Origin: Glaciecola sp. HTCC2999
GTDB lineage: Bacteria; Pseudomonadota; Gammaproteobacteria; Enterobacterales; Alteromonadaceae
Direction: 5' to 3'
Length of the DNA stretch: 60,889 bases
NCBI RefSeq assembly: GCF_000155775.1
Contig: NZ_DS989810.1
Location: 233,657-294,545, forward strand
Part shown: positions 1 through 9,785 of the stretch, piece after piece
How positions within the stretch are numbered: position 1 is the first letter of the stretch
Layout: every line of letters begins with the position of its first letter
Position numbers and translations under genes: made by a program
The notes under the pieces: model-generated
The model's input: the letters and a program-made list of their open reading frames with translations, nothing else
What the model was told of the DNA's origin: nothing
Database searches by the model: none

Positions 1-1344
1 ATGCTGTTATTAGGCGGTATTTTCTTTACGTGGAAATTAGGTTTTATCCAAATCAAATATTTCACACACATGTTTAGCATCATGCGTCATTCTACAACCT
101 CTGATAAAGCTGGCATTTCATCTTTCCAAGCATTATGTACTTCTCTTTCTGCTCGCGTCGGTACAGGTAATTTAGCCGGTGTTGCGGTTGCAATTTCTCT
201 GGGGGGTGCGGGTGCTATATTCTGGATGTGGGTTATTGCATTTTTAGGGATGGCTACAGGCTTTGCTGAGAGTGTGTTAGGGCAATTATACAAAGTCAAA
301 GATGCCAACGGTGAATTCCGTGGCGGTCCAGCATACTATATCCAACAGGGACTTAAAAAACGTTGGTTAGCGGTACTCTTCTCTTTATGCTTATTTTTAG
401 GATATGGATTCATTTTTTCAGCGGTTCAAGCTAACACGATCACTGATGCGCTCAATAATGCATACGGTGTCGATACGCTGTACTCCGGATTAGTTATCAT
501 CGCTTTAGCGGCATTAATCGTGGTAGGTGGCCTTCGTGCCATTGCCAATTTTGCTCAGTGGGTTGTGCCATTCATGGGGATAGCGTATGTCTCGGTAGCG
601 GTCATTATTATGATCATTAACATTGATTTATTACCCGGTGTATTAGCCGATATCATACTACAAGCATTTGGCCTACAAGAAGCGGTAGCTGGTACTTTTG
701 GTGCAGCCATTGCGAATGGCGTGCAACGTGGGCTTTACTCTAATGAAGCAGGCTCGGGAAGTGTACCTCATGCAGCAGCGTCTGCTACTCCCAACCCAAA
801 TCATCCAGCGTCGCAAGGGTATGTGCAAATGCTTGGCGTATTCGTGGATACTATGATTTTATGTACGGCGACTGCTTTTATTATTTTACTCGCGGGTGGA
901 AGTGCTGGAGAACAAATGGAAGGGATCAGGTTGACCCAATCTGCAATGGAATTTCATTTAGGTGAGTATGGCAGTGATTTTGTTGCCGCCGCCATCGCAC
1001 TATTTGCTTTTACTTCTGTAGTCGCTAATTATGCGTACGGAGAAAGTAATCTGCATATGTTTAAACTTGACAATAAGTTAGGTCGTGGATGTTACACAAT
1101 CGGTTATTTATTAATGATTTTATGGGGCTCGATGGCCGCACTCCCTAAAGTGTGGGCTGCAGCTGATATGGCATTGGGTTTAATGACGGTTATAAATATC
1201 ACAGCCATTGTGTTAATGACACCGACTATTGTCTCTATTACCAGAGACTATATCGGTAAACTAGAACGCAAAGAAACCATTGAATATAAAGATGGCGATT
1301 GTGAAATCCAAGGAAATACTGAAAAAGGGATTTGGAATAAATAA
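1..1344 (+). CDS. Sodium:alanine symporter family protein (AgcS), 5' end cut off
   Basis: Inner-membrane Na+-coupled symporter for alanine or glycine of the AgcS (SSF-like) family. The visible 447 residues are almost all hydrophobic helices. The conserved family segment SLSARVGTGNLAGVA lies near residues 48-62, and GFIQIKYFTHMF near the start matches the region after the first helix in full-length members. Family members usually have 30-40 more residues before this point, so the first visible ATG is probably internal and the true start lies before the window. The C-terminus is a short charged cytoplasmic tail. The substrate cannot be fixed from sequence alone; alanine, glycine or glutamine are all possible. 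No good terminator follows, only a hairpin without a T tract. Confidence 0.9.
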   Translation: MLLLGGIFFTWKLGFIQIKYFTHMFSIMRHSTTSDKAGISSFQALCTSLSARVGTGNLAGVAVAISLGGAGAIFWMWVIAFLGMATGFAESVLGQLYKVKDANGEFRGGPAYYIQQGLKKRWLAVLFSLCLFLGYGFIFSAVQANTITDALNNAYGVDTLYSGLVIIALAALIVVGGLRAIANFAQWVVPFMGIAYVSVAVIIMIINIDLLPGVLADIILQAFGLQEAVAGTFGAAIANGVQRGLYSNEAGSGSVPHAAASATPNPNHPASQGYVQMLGVFVDTMILCTATAFIILLAGGSAGEQMEGIRLTQSAMEFHLGEYGSDFVAAAIALFAFTSVVANYAYGESNLHMFKLDNKLGRGCYTIGYLLMILWGSMAALPKVWAAADMALGLMTVINITAIVLMTPTIVSITRDYIGKLERKETIEYKDGDCEIQGNTEKGIWNK

Positions 1345-1364
1345 TCCTTTTATTGTGTTGTTAA

Positions 1365-1397
1365 CAGCTAGTCACGAAACACCATCATGACTAGTTG
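1365..1397. terminator. Hairpin without T tract between convergent genes
   Basis: A 10-bp stem (1365-1374 with 1388-1397, one G-U pair) and a 13-nt loop lie in the convergent gap after the symporter. The stop codon of the minus-strand small ORF is inside the left arm. Neither strand has a T tract, so an intrinsic terminator is uncertain. Confidence 0.3.
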
Positions 1398-1547
1398 CAC
1401 AACTAATAAAACGCCGACTAACGGCATAAACCAGCGACTCAGCTTACTGCTGCTCTCTTCCGATATCCACATTTTTGAATTTTCTAAGATTTTTACCAAG
1501 ACAAACAGTGATACAAAAAGAATCGCTAAAATATAAATCATCGTCAT
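1368..1547 (-). CDS. Small two-helix membrane protein, 59 aa, unknown function
   Basis: An ATG-to-TAG frame of 59 codons begins 4 bases after the stop codon of the ubiF-like gene and reads the same way, so it could be translationally coupled. The product starts MTMIYILAILFVSLFVLVKI, has a charged middle (ENSKMWISEESSSKLSR) and ends with a second hydrophobic stretch (WFMPLVGVLLVVQLVMM) and FRD. This is the layout of a small bitopic or hairpin inner-membrane protein. The Shine-Dalgarno is weak (GGGATAT). I do not recognise the family. A chance ORF is possible, but the two clean helices, polar middle and tight spacing argue for a real gene, perhaps linked to ubiquinone synthesis by position only. 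Confidence 0.6.
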   Translation of the reverse strand: MTMIYILAILFVSLFVLVKILENSKMWISEESSSKLSRWFMPLVGVLLVVQLVMMVFRD

Positions 1548-1551
1548 ACTA

Positions 1552-2712
1552 TTATATCCCCATCGCTTTTTTCATCACTGTATGTTTGAGTTTACCGCCT
1601 TTATCAGCAGCAAATAGACCAACATTTCGTACCGCTTTGAGTAACGGATTATCATTAGAGAAAGTGACATAAAAAGCATCCATTGCACTCATCATCAGTA
1701 AATTAGCACGCTGGCGTGGTTTTTCGTATTCGTTTATCCAATCGCCATCTCGCATAATTACATCAAGTAAACATTTAACATCTTGAAAGCCTAAATTCAC
1801 GCCCTGCCCAGCCAACGGATTAATTGCATGAGCAGCATCACCAATTAATGTGACTTTATGTTTAATATATCTAACGGCGTGCATTCTAGTAAGCGGAAAT
1901 GAAGTCGCATTTAATACCGAAAATTCGCCGACTTCTTTTGGAAAATGCTGCACAATTTCATCATGCAATTCACTATGTGATAATGCGGTTAAATGCGCGA
2001 TTCGTTCTGGCGTGTCATACCATACTAATGATGCATAATCCTCATGCATAGGAAGAAATGCGAGAGGTCCTGAGGGTGTAAACTGTTGCCATGTCATTTG
2101 TTGAGCAGTCTTAGCTGCAATGTTGGTTGCATAGTGGGTTTGGATCGTGATGCCGAGGGCTTGCTGGCCATATTGCCAACCTTGTGTCGCTATCTCTGCG
2201 GCCTTACGTATACCTGAATGCACACCATCTGCCGCAATAATATATTGGGCTTTTATTTGTACCCCATTATCACATACTACGACACCTGTTCGTGCATCAC
2301 TCGTGACGGCTTTGGCATGAATAATTGAACAATTTTCATATCCCAATAATGTTTCAGATAACCCTAACTGAGTAATTCGGTTTTCAACGAATACACCTAA
2401 ACGATCAGCACCAATGTCTTGCGCATGAAACTCGGTGCGAGCTAAAGGATGATCCCACACAGCCAAAGCTGTATATGGTCGTGTACGTTTTGATTCAATA
2501 GCGGACCAGGCTCCTAAATCGGTTAAAAACTCTACACTCGCTTGCGCAAGTGCAGACATTCGTGAATCTGGTACTTGAGACGATTCATATGGCGATGCTG
2601 GAAATGCTTCTAATAACACAACACGCTTATCCATACGAGCTAAGCCAAGTGCCATAGCGGTTCCAACCATACCGCCACCAACCACTACGTATTGTGTTTG
2701 AATGTGAGTCAT
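1552..2712 (-). CDS. ubiF: FAD-dependent ubiquinone-biosynthesis hydroxylase, UbiF-like
   Basis: Flavin monooxygenase of the UbiH/UbiF/VisC family, hydroxylating the benzoquinol ring during ubiquinone synthesis. The start is taken at ATG 2712, preceded by AAGGA 7 bases upstream; a longer open frame exists but adds 28 unlikely residues. The 386-residue product has the FAD GxGxxG motif (GGGMVG, 12-17), the family ADGxxS motif (ADGVHS, 161-166) and the second FAD motif GDAAH (291-295) followed by NPLAGQGVNLGFQD. In E. coli ubiF is also divergent from miaB, which is the main reason for choosing UbiF (C6 hydroxylase) over UbiH or UbiI. Paralogues are similar enough that the exact ring position is inferred. 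Confidence 0.85.
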   Translation of the reverse strand: MTHIQTQYVVVGGGMVGTAMALGLARMDKRVVLLEAFPASPYESSQVPDSRMSALAQASVEFLTDLGAWSAIESKRTRPYTALAVWDHPLARTEFHAQDIGADRLGVFVENRITQLGLSETLLGYENCSIIHAKAVTSDARTGVVVCDNGVQIKAQYIIAADGVHSGIRKAAEIATQGWQYGQQALGITIQTHYATNIAAKTAQQMTWQQFTPSGPLAFLPMHEDYASLVWYDTPERIAHLTALSHSELHDEIVQHFPKEVGEFSVLNATSFPLTRMHAVRYIKHKVTLIGDAAHAINPLAGQGVNLGFQDVKCLLDVIMRDGDWINEYEKPRQRANLLMMSAMDAFYVTFSNDNPLLKAVRNVGLFAADKGGKLKHTVMKKAMGI

Positions 2713-2840
2713 GAAATTCCTTGGTAGTGCACAAAACTTATTACATGTGCAGATGATTAACCGTATTATGCTAGCAGAACCAATTACGTGCAACACTAGT
2801 CATTGGCTCAATATCAGGCTAAAATAGCACATAATAATTA

Positions 2841-4289
2841 ATGACAGAAAGCCCATCCATGAGCCAAAAATTATATATCAAAACTTGGGGCTGCCAAATG
2901 AACGAGTATGACTCGGAAAAAATGGCAGATTTGTTAGATGCAACCCACGGTTACACGCTAGCCGAGGAGGCTGAAGATGCCGATGTGATTTTATTAAACA
3001 CATGCTCTATTCGTGAAAAAGCCCAAGAAAAAGTGTTTCATCAATTAGGTCGCTGGAAGAACCTTAAAAATGATAAGCCGGATTTGATTATTGGCGTGGG
3101 TGGTTGTGTTGCATCTCAAGAAGGTGACCACATACGTCAACGTGCGCCTTATGTAGATATTATTTTTGGTCCACAAACATTACATCGTTTACCTGAAATG
3201 ATTAAAGACATTAAAGGTGGTTCAAAAAGTGTTGTGGATGTTAGCTTCCCTGAGATTGAAAAATTCGACCGTTTACCTGAGCCGCGGGCTGAAGGACCGA
3301 GTGCTTTTGTCTCTATTATGGAAGGTTGTTCTAAGTATTGTACGTTCTGTGTTGTTCCATACACACGTGGTGAAGAAGTCTCTCGCCCAGTCGATGATGT
3401 ATTATTGGAAGTCGCACAGTTAGCTGAACAAGGTGTCCGTGAAGTGAATTTGTTAGGGCAAAATGTGAATGCTTTCCGTGGTCCTCATTTTGACGGCAGT
3501 ATTTGTCGCTTCGCAGAATTACTTGAATTAATTGCGTCAATTGATGGTATTGACCGAATTCGCTATACCACGTCGCATCCGGTTGAATTTACTGACGATA
3601 TCATTGAAGCCTATGCGTCAATTCCCGAGTTAGTGGATCATTTACATCTTCCAGTACAAAGTGGTTCAGATCGAATTTTAAATTTGATGAAACGCGGTCA
3701 TACTGCCATTGAATATAAATCCAAAATCCGAGCGTTGAAAAAAATTCGCCCTAATCTTTCCATGTCTTCAGATTTTATCATTGGATTTCCTGGTGAATCT
3801 GAACAGGATTTTGCTGACACAATGAAACTCATCAATGATATTGAATATGATTTAAGCTTTAGTTTTATCTATTCTGCCCGTCCTGGTACTCCTGCAGCAG
3901 ACTTGCCTGATGATGTCAGCGAAGCAGAAAAGAAACAACGCTTATGGATTTTACAGGAACGGATTAATCAAAGTGCCCAACGTATTGCGCGCAATATGAT
4001 GGATACGGAACAGCGAATTTTGGTTGAAGGGCCATCAAAGAAAAACCCAATGGAACTAACTGGTCGAACAGAAAACAATCGCGTGGTTAATTTTGAAGGC
4101 ACTCCTGACATGATTGGTCAGTTTGTTGATGTCAAAGTCACTGATGTATACAGTAATTCCCTTCGTGGTAATGTAATTCGTCGTGAAGCCGATATGGGAT
4201 TACGTATTGCTGTTTCACCCCAAAGTATTTTACAAAAACAAGCTAAAACATTAGGGGTGAACATTGTCACTCCTGCTTCTCAAGCTTAA
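2841..4289 (+). CDS. miaB: tRNA-2-methylthio-N6-dimethylallyladenosine synthase MiaB
   Basis: Radical SAM methylthiotransferase that adds the 2-methylthio group to i6A37 of tRNAs reading UNN codons. The N-terminal domain carries the three auxiliary-cluster cysteines (C18, C55, C89). The radical SAM CxxxCxxC is CSKYCTFC (C163, C167, C170), and a TRAM domain lies at the C-terminus. The first ATG gives 482 residues; an internal ATG at 2859 ([13 protein letters not shown]) aligns better with E. coli MiaB, and neither has a strong Shine-Dalgarno, so the start could be 18 bases later. It begins the miaB-phoH-ybeY-corC-lnt operon, an order shared with E. coli. Confidence 0.96.
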   Translation: MTESPSMSQKLYIKTWGCQMNEYDSEKMADLLDATHGYTLAEEAEDADVILLNTCSIREKAQEKVFHQLGRWKNLKNDKPDLIIGVGGCVASQEGDHIRQRAPYVDIIFGPQTLHRLPEMIKDIKGGSKSVVDVSFPEIEKFDRLPEPRAEGPSAFVSIMEGCSKYCTFCVVPYTRGEEVSRPVDDVLLEVAQLAEQGVREVNLLGQNVNAFRGPHFDGSICRFAELLELIASIDGIDRIRYTTSHPVEFTDDIIEAYASIPELVDHLHLPVQSGSDRILNLMKRGHTAIEYKSKIRALKKIRPNLSMSSDFIIGFPGESEQDFADTMKLINDIEYDLSFSFIYSARPGTPAADLPDDVSEAEKKQRLWILQERINQSAQRIARNMMDTEQRILVEGPSKKNPMELTGRTENNRVVNFEGTPDMIGQFVDVKVTDVYSNSLRGNVIRREADMGLRIAVSPQSILQKQAKTLGVNIVTPASQA

Positions 4290-4314
4290 TTTTTAACAAC
4301 CAATCGAGGCATTT

Positions 4315-5367
4315 TTGAGTAATTTAGACGTAAGTGAAATTGTATTAGCTCCTGAGGATAATAAGCGTTTGGCCAGTTTATGTGGGCCTTATGATAATAA
4401 TATTAAACAACTTGAGCGCCGTTTAGGTGTTGAAATCACTTATCGTAATAATGTGTTTAAACTCATCGGCACTGCACATGTAATAAAAATTGCAAGTGAA
4501 TTACTCACACAACTTTATGTTGAAACGGCCCCGGTTAAGGGTGAGATGAAAGAACTCGATCCAGAAGATATTCATCTTGCTATCCAATCTCAACGTGTAC
4601 TCGAACAAAGCACTGAAGATGATAATCCTTATGGAAAGCAAGTTCATATAAAAACGAAGCGTGGTGTAGTTAAGCCACGTAACCCAAACCAAGCTGAATA
4701 CGTTGCCAATATTATTAATCACGATATTACGTTTGGCATTGGGCCAGCAGGTACGGGGAAAACCTATTTAGCGGTTGCTTGTGCAGTAGATGCCTTGGAA
4801 CGTCAGGATATTCGTCGAATTCTGCTTACTCGCCCAGCGGTAGAAGCCGGCGAAAAACTCGGCTTCCTACCGGGTGATTTGTCACAAAAAGTAGATCCCT
4901 ATTTACGTCCATTGTATGACGCATTATTTGAAATGTTAGGGTTTGAAAAAGTTGAAAAACTTATCGAACGCAACGTGATAGAAATTGCCCCCTTAGCATA
5001 TATGCGTGGTCGGACACTTAATGATGCGTTTATTATCTTAGATGAGAGCCAGAATACGACCGCAGAACAAATGAAAATGTTTCTCACCCGTATTGGTTTT
5101 AATTCTAAAGCTGTGATTACCGGCGACATTACCCAAATTGACTTACCCCGTGGTGTACGCTCAGGTTTAAGACACAGTATTGAAGTATTGCCTGAAGTAG
5201 ATGAGATTTCATTTAATTTCTTTAACGCTCAAGATGTCGTTCGCCATCCTGTGGTTGCTCGTATTGTGCAAGCATACGAAAAACATGATGAGATGCAGTC
5301 AAAAATTCGCGCTGAAAAAAAAGCGGCTGAAGCCGCGGCCAAAGCAGAACGAGACGCTAGTGAGTAA
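4315..5367 (+). CDS. ybeZ: PhoH-family ATPase (YbeZ)
   Basis: PhoH-like P-loop ATPase, the YbeZ partner of the rRNA endonuclease YbeY. The 350-residue product has Walker A GPAGTGKT at 143-150 and an acidic Walker B (FIILDESQN) near residue 235. The tail is rich in Lys, Ala and Glu. The start is TTG at 4315 with GAGG a few bases upstream; no ATG fits the family N-terminus. It lies 25 bases after miaB and overlaps ybeY by 8 bases, which implies translational coupling and matches the known physical link of the two proteins. Confidence 0.93.
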   Translation: MSNLDVSEIVLAPEDNKRLASLCGPYDNNIKQLERRLGVEITYRNNVFKLIGTAHVIKIASELLTQLYVETAPVKGEMKELDPEDIHLAIQSQRVLEQSTEDDNPYGKQVHIKTKRGVVKPRNPNQAEYVANIINHDITFGIGPAGTGKTYLAVACAVDALERQDIRRILLTRPAVEAGEKLGFLPGDLSQKVDPYLRPLYDALFEMLGFEKVEKLIERNVIEIAPLAYMRGRTLNDAFIILDESQNTTAEQMKMFLTRIGFNSKAVITGDITQIDLPRGVRSGLRHSIEVLPEVDEISFNFFNAQDVVRHPVVARIVQAYEKHDEMQSKIRAEKKAAEAAAKAERDASE

Positions 5368-5848
5368 ATCAGATATCGATATTGATATACAATGGGCGAT
5401 AAGTGAGCCATCTCAGTTATCTGAAACCCAAGCACAGCTGAGTGATGACATCATAATCAAAACGGTCACTTCCGTCTTAAATAATCATAATGATTCTGTC
5501 GGCGAATTAACCATCCGCTTTGTCGATAGTGTTGAATCACAATCGTTAAATCACACCTATCGCGATAAAGATAAGCCGACGAATGTATTGTCTTTTCCGG
5601 CTGAAATTCCTGATTTTATTGAATCAACCTTGCTTGGTGATTTAATCATTTGTGACGCTGTTGTAAAAACAGAAGCTAAAGAACAACAGAAATCACTTAT
5701 ACACCATTATCAGCATCTAATAGTGCATGGTACCTTGCATTTGTTAGGATTTGACCATATTGAAAATAATGAAGCTGTAGTCATGGAAAACCATGAGATT
5801 GCAGTATTAAACGAATTAGGGATTGACGATCCTTATCAAGTTGATTAA
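5360..5848 (+). CDS. ybeY: Endoribonuclease YbeY (rRNA maturation factor)
   Basis: Zinc endoribonuclease for 16S rRNA 3'-end maturation and late 70S ribosome quality control. The zinc motif [11 protein letters not shown] gives H123, H127 and H133 in a 162-residue product. The open frame extends far upstream inside phoH, but the family start fits GTG at 5360, giving [12 protein letters not shown]; this overlaps the phoH stop by 8 bases. It is the third gene of the miaB operon. Confidence 0.93.
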   Translation: MSKSDIDIDIQWAISEPSQLSETQAQLSDDIIIKTVTSVLNNHNDSVGELTIRFVDSVESQSLNHTYRDKDKPTNVLSFPAEIPDFIESTLLGDLIICDAVVKTEAKEQQKSLIHHYQHLIVHGTLHLLGFDHIENNEAVVMENHEIAVLNELGIDDPYQVD

Positions 5849-5901
5849 TTTATACACTATATTACTTATTTCTTTTACATAACTGAGAACATTAACGCAC
5901 C

Positions 5902-6762
5902 ATGAGCGATGATAACCCCTACTCTACAAACGGTTCTGCTTCTAAAGGTTGGATCGAAAAACTGAAAGATACCTTTAGCCCAGAACCGACAAATCACGAA
6001 GAACTTGTTGACGTTATTACCGAAGCCGAACTCAATGACGTCATCAATCCACAAACACGCGAAATGATCGAAGGCGTCATCGAAGTCAATAAAATGAAAG
6101 TACGTGATATTATGATCCCACGTGCACAAATGATTACAATCGATATCAATGCCACTGCCGATACCCTTTTGCCTCAGGTCATTGAATCAGCTCACTCCCG
6201 TTTTCCTGTCATTTCAGAAGATAAAGACCACATCGAAGGCATATTATTAGCAAAAGATTTGTTGGCCTATGTGTTTGACCAAGAAAAAGACCTTATACTC
6301 AAAGAAATACTACGTGAAGCGGTCATTGTACCTGAATCAAAGCGCGTGGACGTATTGCTCAAAGATTTCCGTCAGCAACGTTACCACATGGCGATTGTTG
6401 TTGATGAATATGGTGGTGTATCAGGGCTAGTCACTATCGAGGATATACTTGAACTCATAGTCGGTGAAATAGAAGATGAACATGATGCTGATGAACAAGA
6501 AACCGATGGTATTCGTCCGCTGAACAAGCACACATACTCTGTCAAAGCCCTCACTCCTGTAAGTGAATTCAATAGCTTCTTTGAAAGTAACTTCAACGAA
6601 GAAGATGCCGATACCATTGCAGGGATTATACTCAAAGGCTTTGGTCATATGCCAGAAACGGGTGATAAAATCACTCTTAATAACATTGAATTTAAAATCA
6701 CTAACTCTGATAAGCGTCGCATTCAACAGCTTAAAGTTACTTTACCAGAGGTCAATTCTTAA
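5902..6762 (+). CDS. corC: CBS-domain protein CorC/YbeX
   Basis: Cytosolic protein of the HlyC/CorC family, linked to Mg2+/Co2+ homeostasis and, with YbeY and YbeZ, to ribosome function. The 286-residue product has a short N-terminal region, two CBS domains between roughly residues 65 and 195 (starting [12 protein letters not shown]) and a transporter-associated domain at about 205-283. There is no transmembrane segment, as expected for the short CorC form. It is 53 bases after ybeY and 2 bases before lnt. Confidence 0.92.
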   Translation: MSDDNPYSTNGSASKGWIEKLKDTFSPEPTNHEELVDVITEAELNDVINPQTREMIEGVIEVNKMKVRDIMIPRAQMITIDINATADTLLPQVIESAHSRFPVISEDKDHIEGILLAKDLLAYVFDQEKDLILKEILREAVIVPESKRVDVLLKDFRQQRYHMAIVVDEYGGVSGLVTIEDILELIVGEIEDEHDADEQETDGIRPLNKHTYSVKALTPVSEFNSFFESNFNEEDADTIAGIILKGFGHMPETGDKITLNNIEFKITNSDKRRIQQLKVTLPEVNS

Positions 6763-6764
6763 AT

Positions 6765-8339
6765 ATGGGTAGGATCAATAATCCTTGGTCTCAAGGTCTA
6801 TTGTCCCTTAGCTTAGGGTTGTCACTTACCTTAAGCTTTGCCCCCTTTAATTATCCTATTACATTCCTTTCATTATGTGCATTTTTAGTACTACTTCTGC
6901 GCACATCTATGCCTTTGCGCATCAGTTTTTTGTTTGGCTTAGGATGGTTTGGCGCAGGAATTAGCTGGGTACATGTCAGTATCGCCCAATTTGGTGGGGT
7001 GCCACTAATTGTTTCTATACTGATGATGTTGGTATTGGTCAGTTATTTAGCATTATTTGTGATGGGTTTTGGCAAATTCGTTCATTGGATCCAATATCGC
7101 TTTGGTCTACTCGCTTTTATTGCAACCGCCCCAATCGCTTGGAGCGCTATGGAATACTTTCGCAGTGTTATATTGACTGGTTTTCCTTGGTTATCGTTAG
7201 GCTATTCTCAACTGCATACCCCTTTTGCATATCTGGCTCCTGTTATTGGTGAAACCGGACTGACCACAGTGATGCTAATGCTCAGTTCCTGTGTAGCTGT
7301 AATCATTCATTCACGCATCCAATCGATGCTTCATCAAACAGTGTCACAACCTTCCGTCACACGCTTTGCCTATGGTGGCATAGTCGCTATTCTTGTTTTG
7401 GGAAGTAGTGCCGTAATGTATTTTAAACCCATTGATACAGGTGCTCAGCCAAAGACCTTCAGTGTTGGTCTTGTTCAAGGCAATATAGAGCAGTCTATGC
7501 GATGGTTACCTGAATTAGACCGCCCTATCATGGATAAATATTTAAACATGTCCCAAGGGTTATGGCAAAACGATTTGGTGATTTGGCCCGAGGCTGCCAT
7601 TCCAAAACTGGAATCCGAAGCACAATTATTTTTACATCAACTTGATCAACAAGCCTTTTATACAAATACCGGGTTAATCACCGGGATTGTTAATTATGAT
7701 ATGGGTAAAAATGAAATACTTAATCAGCTTATCAGCCTCGGTAAAAAAGATAATAACCTTAAACAACCACAATATTATTACAATCATAATAATCGCTTTG
7801 CCAAACATCATTTATTACCAATCGGTGAATTTATTCCATTTGAAAATTGGTTAAGAGGATTAGCACCAATATTTGATTTACCCATGTCCTCGTTTACTAG
7901 AGGACAATACGTACAAGATAATTTGGTTGCTAACAGTATTAATTTACTACCCGCAATCTGTTTTGAAATTGTGTTCCCTAGACAAATTCACGCTAACATT
8001 ACCCCAGATACTCATGCCATTATTACGGTGTCAAATGATGCGTGGTTTGGTGACTCACATGGCCCTCATCAACATATGCAAATAGCTCAGATGCGAGCTT
8101 TAGAATTCGGTTTACCCGTTTTACGTGTGACCAATAATGGAATAACAGGTATCATCGATCACCGGGGTCGGATACAATCTCAATTACCTCAATTTGAATC
8201 AGGTATGTTAATCGATGAGGTTACAATCAACACCAATAACACCCTATACCGCCGCTTTGGTGATATCATAAATGTAATAATGTGTTTTATCTGGATGGCT
8301 TTATTTATAGGCTTTTCAATGGTTACGCGTAACAGTTAA
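6765..8339 (+). CDS. lnt: Apolipoprotein N-acyltransferase Lnt
   Basis: Inner-membrane enzyme that adds the third acyl chain to the N-terminal Cys of lipoproteins, with the nitrilase-fold active site in the periplasm. The 524-residue product has about six N-terminal helices (1-220), a C-terminal helix and a carbon-nitrogen hydrolase domain. The expected triad is visible: E276 (VIWPEAAIP), K347 (NNRFAKHHLLPIGEF) and C399 (LLPAICFEIVFP). It begins 2 bases after the corC stop with GAGG inside the corC end, so it closes this operon. BamE and the M16 peptidase in this window are lipoproteins that would be its substrates. Confidence 0.96.
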   Translation: MGRINNPWSQGLLSLSLGLSLTLSFAPFNYPITFLSLCAFLVLLLRTSMPLRISFLFGLGWFGAGISWVHVSIAQFGGVPLIVSILMMLVLVSYLALFVMGFGKFVHWIQYRFGLLAFIATAPIAWSAMEYFRSVILTGFPWLSLGYSQLHTPFAYLAPVIGETGLTTVMLMLSSCVAVIIHSRIQSMLHQTVSQPSVTRFAYGGIVAILVLGSSAVMYFKPIDTGAQPKTFSVGLVQGNIEQSMRWLPELDRPIMDKYLNMSQGLWQNDLVIWPEAAIPKLESEAQLFLHQLDQQAFYTNTGLITGIVNYDMGKNEILNQLISLGKKDNNLKQPQYYYNHNNRFAKHHLLPIGEFIPFENWLRGLAPIFDLPMSSFTRGQYVQDNLVANSINLLPAICFEIVFPRQIHANITPDTHAIITVSNDAWFGDSHGPHQHMQIAQMRALEFGLPVLRVTNNGITGIIDHRGRIQSQLPQFESGMLIDEVTINTNNTLYRRFGDIINVIMCFIWMALFIGFSMVTRNS

Positions 8340-8378
8340 GGCGTAATAAATCTATATTTTAATTGGAGAACACCTACA

Positions 8379-9683
8379 ATGATGAGCAAAAATAATCGTG
8401 TCTTTCATTCGCTTGCAATAGCATTAACTATTTCTGCTTCGCTAGGAATTTCATCTCTTTCTCACGCAGCAACGACAGTCATAAAAGCAGATGCTTTGGT
8501 GGATGTGAACAACAGTAAAGTCTTAGACAGTCCATTAGTCATTATCGAAAATAATGTGATTCAATATGTGGGTACTCAAGGTTCAAAAGCAGTGCCAAAC
8601 GATGCTACTGTATTAGATTTATCTGGACACACTTTACTTCCTGGGTTGATGGATATGCATGTGCATTTAACATCCGACTCGAATGTTCATGGCTATCGTA
8701 GATTAAAAATTTCAACGCCTCGCAGTGCAATCACTGGCGTTAAAAATGCCCGCTCAACATTAATGGCTGGCTTTACTACAGTGCGAAATGTGGGTGCACC
8801 TGGTTATGCTGATGTTGCTTTACGCGACGCCATTAATGATGGCGATGTATTAGGTCCTCGCATGTATGTATCTGGGCCCTCTATAGGCGTAACTGGCGGT
8901 CATTGTGATAATAACCTTCTCCCCTTTGAGTATGAGGCAAAATCTGAAGGCGTTGCCGATGGTCCTTGGGCTGTCCGTACTAAGGTCCGTCAGAATATCA
9001 AGTATGGTGCTGATGTTATTAAGTTCTGTGCGACTGGTGGTGTCTTATCTAAAGGGACTAAAGTTGGCGCACAGCAATTTTCATTTGAAGAGATGCAAGC
9101 GCTTATTACTGAGGCTCATTTGAGAGGTTTAACCGTTGCCGCTCACGCGCATGGTACAGATGGAATTAAGAATGCTATCCGAGCAGGTGTTGATTCTGTT
9201 GAGCATGCGAGTTTTTTAGACGAAGAAGCGATTGCATTAGCAAAGGAAATGGGCACGTACTTATCAATGGATATTTATGTCACTGAATATATTCTGGGTG
9301 AAGGTGAAAAAGCGGGTATATTAGAGGAATCATTAGCTAAAGAACGCACTGTAGGTAAGCGTCAAAGAACCAGTTTTACTACTGCTTATGAAGCTGGCGT
9401 GAAAATGATATTCGGTTCTGATGCAGGTGTTTACCCTCATGGTGACAATGCACGACAACTTACTCGCATGGTTCGCTTTGGGATGTCCCCGATGGAAGCT
9501 ATCCAAGCAGCTACGATGCATCCAGCTAACTTATTAGGCAAAAGCGCATTACTCGGAAGCATCGATGAGGGTAAAATGGCAGATATCATTGCAGTTAAGG
9601 GTGATGTTATGAACGATTTGTCCTTATTAGAAAATATCCAAGTGGTGATTAAAGATGGGGTTGTGGTAAAACACGACAGATAA
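8379..9683 (+). CDS. Secreted metal-dependent amidohydrolase, prolidase-like
   Basis: Periplasmic or exported enzyme of the amidohydrolase superfamily, in the branch that includes imidazolonepropionase-like and Xaa-Arg/Lys dipeptidase proteins. A Sec signal peptide ends near SHA-A (residue 30). All binuclear-site ligands are visible: HxH as MDMHVHL (H94, H96), a lysine in DVIKFCATGG, histidines in VAAHAHG and VEHASF, and the aspartate in FGSDAGVYPHG. GGAG lies 10 bases before the first of two adjacent ATG codons. The substrate is unknown; a dipeptide with C-terminal proline or a basic residue is a family guess. It stands alone between lnt and the SulP gene. Confidence 0.85.
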   Translation: MMSKNNRVFHSLAIALTISASLGISSLSHAATTVIKADALVDVNNSKVLDSPLVIIENNVIQYVGTQGSKAVPNDATVLDLSGHTLLPGLMDMHVHLTSDSNVHGYRRLKISTPRSAITGVKNARSTLMAGFTTVRNVGAPGYADVALRDAINDGDVLGPRMYVSGPSIGVTGGHCDNNLLPFEYEAKSEGVADGPWAVRTKVRQNIKYGADVIKFCATGGVLSKGTKVGAQQFSFEEMQALITEAHLRGLTVAAHAHGTDGIKNAIRAGVDSVEHASFLDEEAIALAKEMGTYLSMDIYVTEYILGEGEKAGILEESLAKERTVGKRQRTSFTTAYEAGVKMIFGSDAGVYPHGDNARQLTRMVRFGMSPMEAIQAATMHPANLLGKSALLGSIDEGKMADIIAVKGDVMNDLSLLENIQVVIKDGVVVKHDR

Positions 9684-9785
9684 TAGCGCATTATCGCATC
9701 ACTCAGCTTAAAGTGGTCGGGCTTGATATTCTTAGCCTGACTTGAAACAATAAAAACATTCACCAAAAAGAATAATTTAAACAAT

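Noticed and set aside
5201..5359. N-terminal extension of ybeY
   Set aside because: Lies inside phoH in another frame; family alignment starts at GTG 5360.
9715..9743. Hairpin GTCGGGCT/AGCCTGAC between the amidohydrolase and SulP genes
   Set aside because: 7 of 8 pairs but no T tract; too weak to call a terminator.
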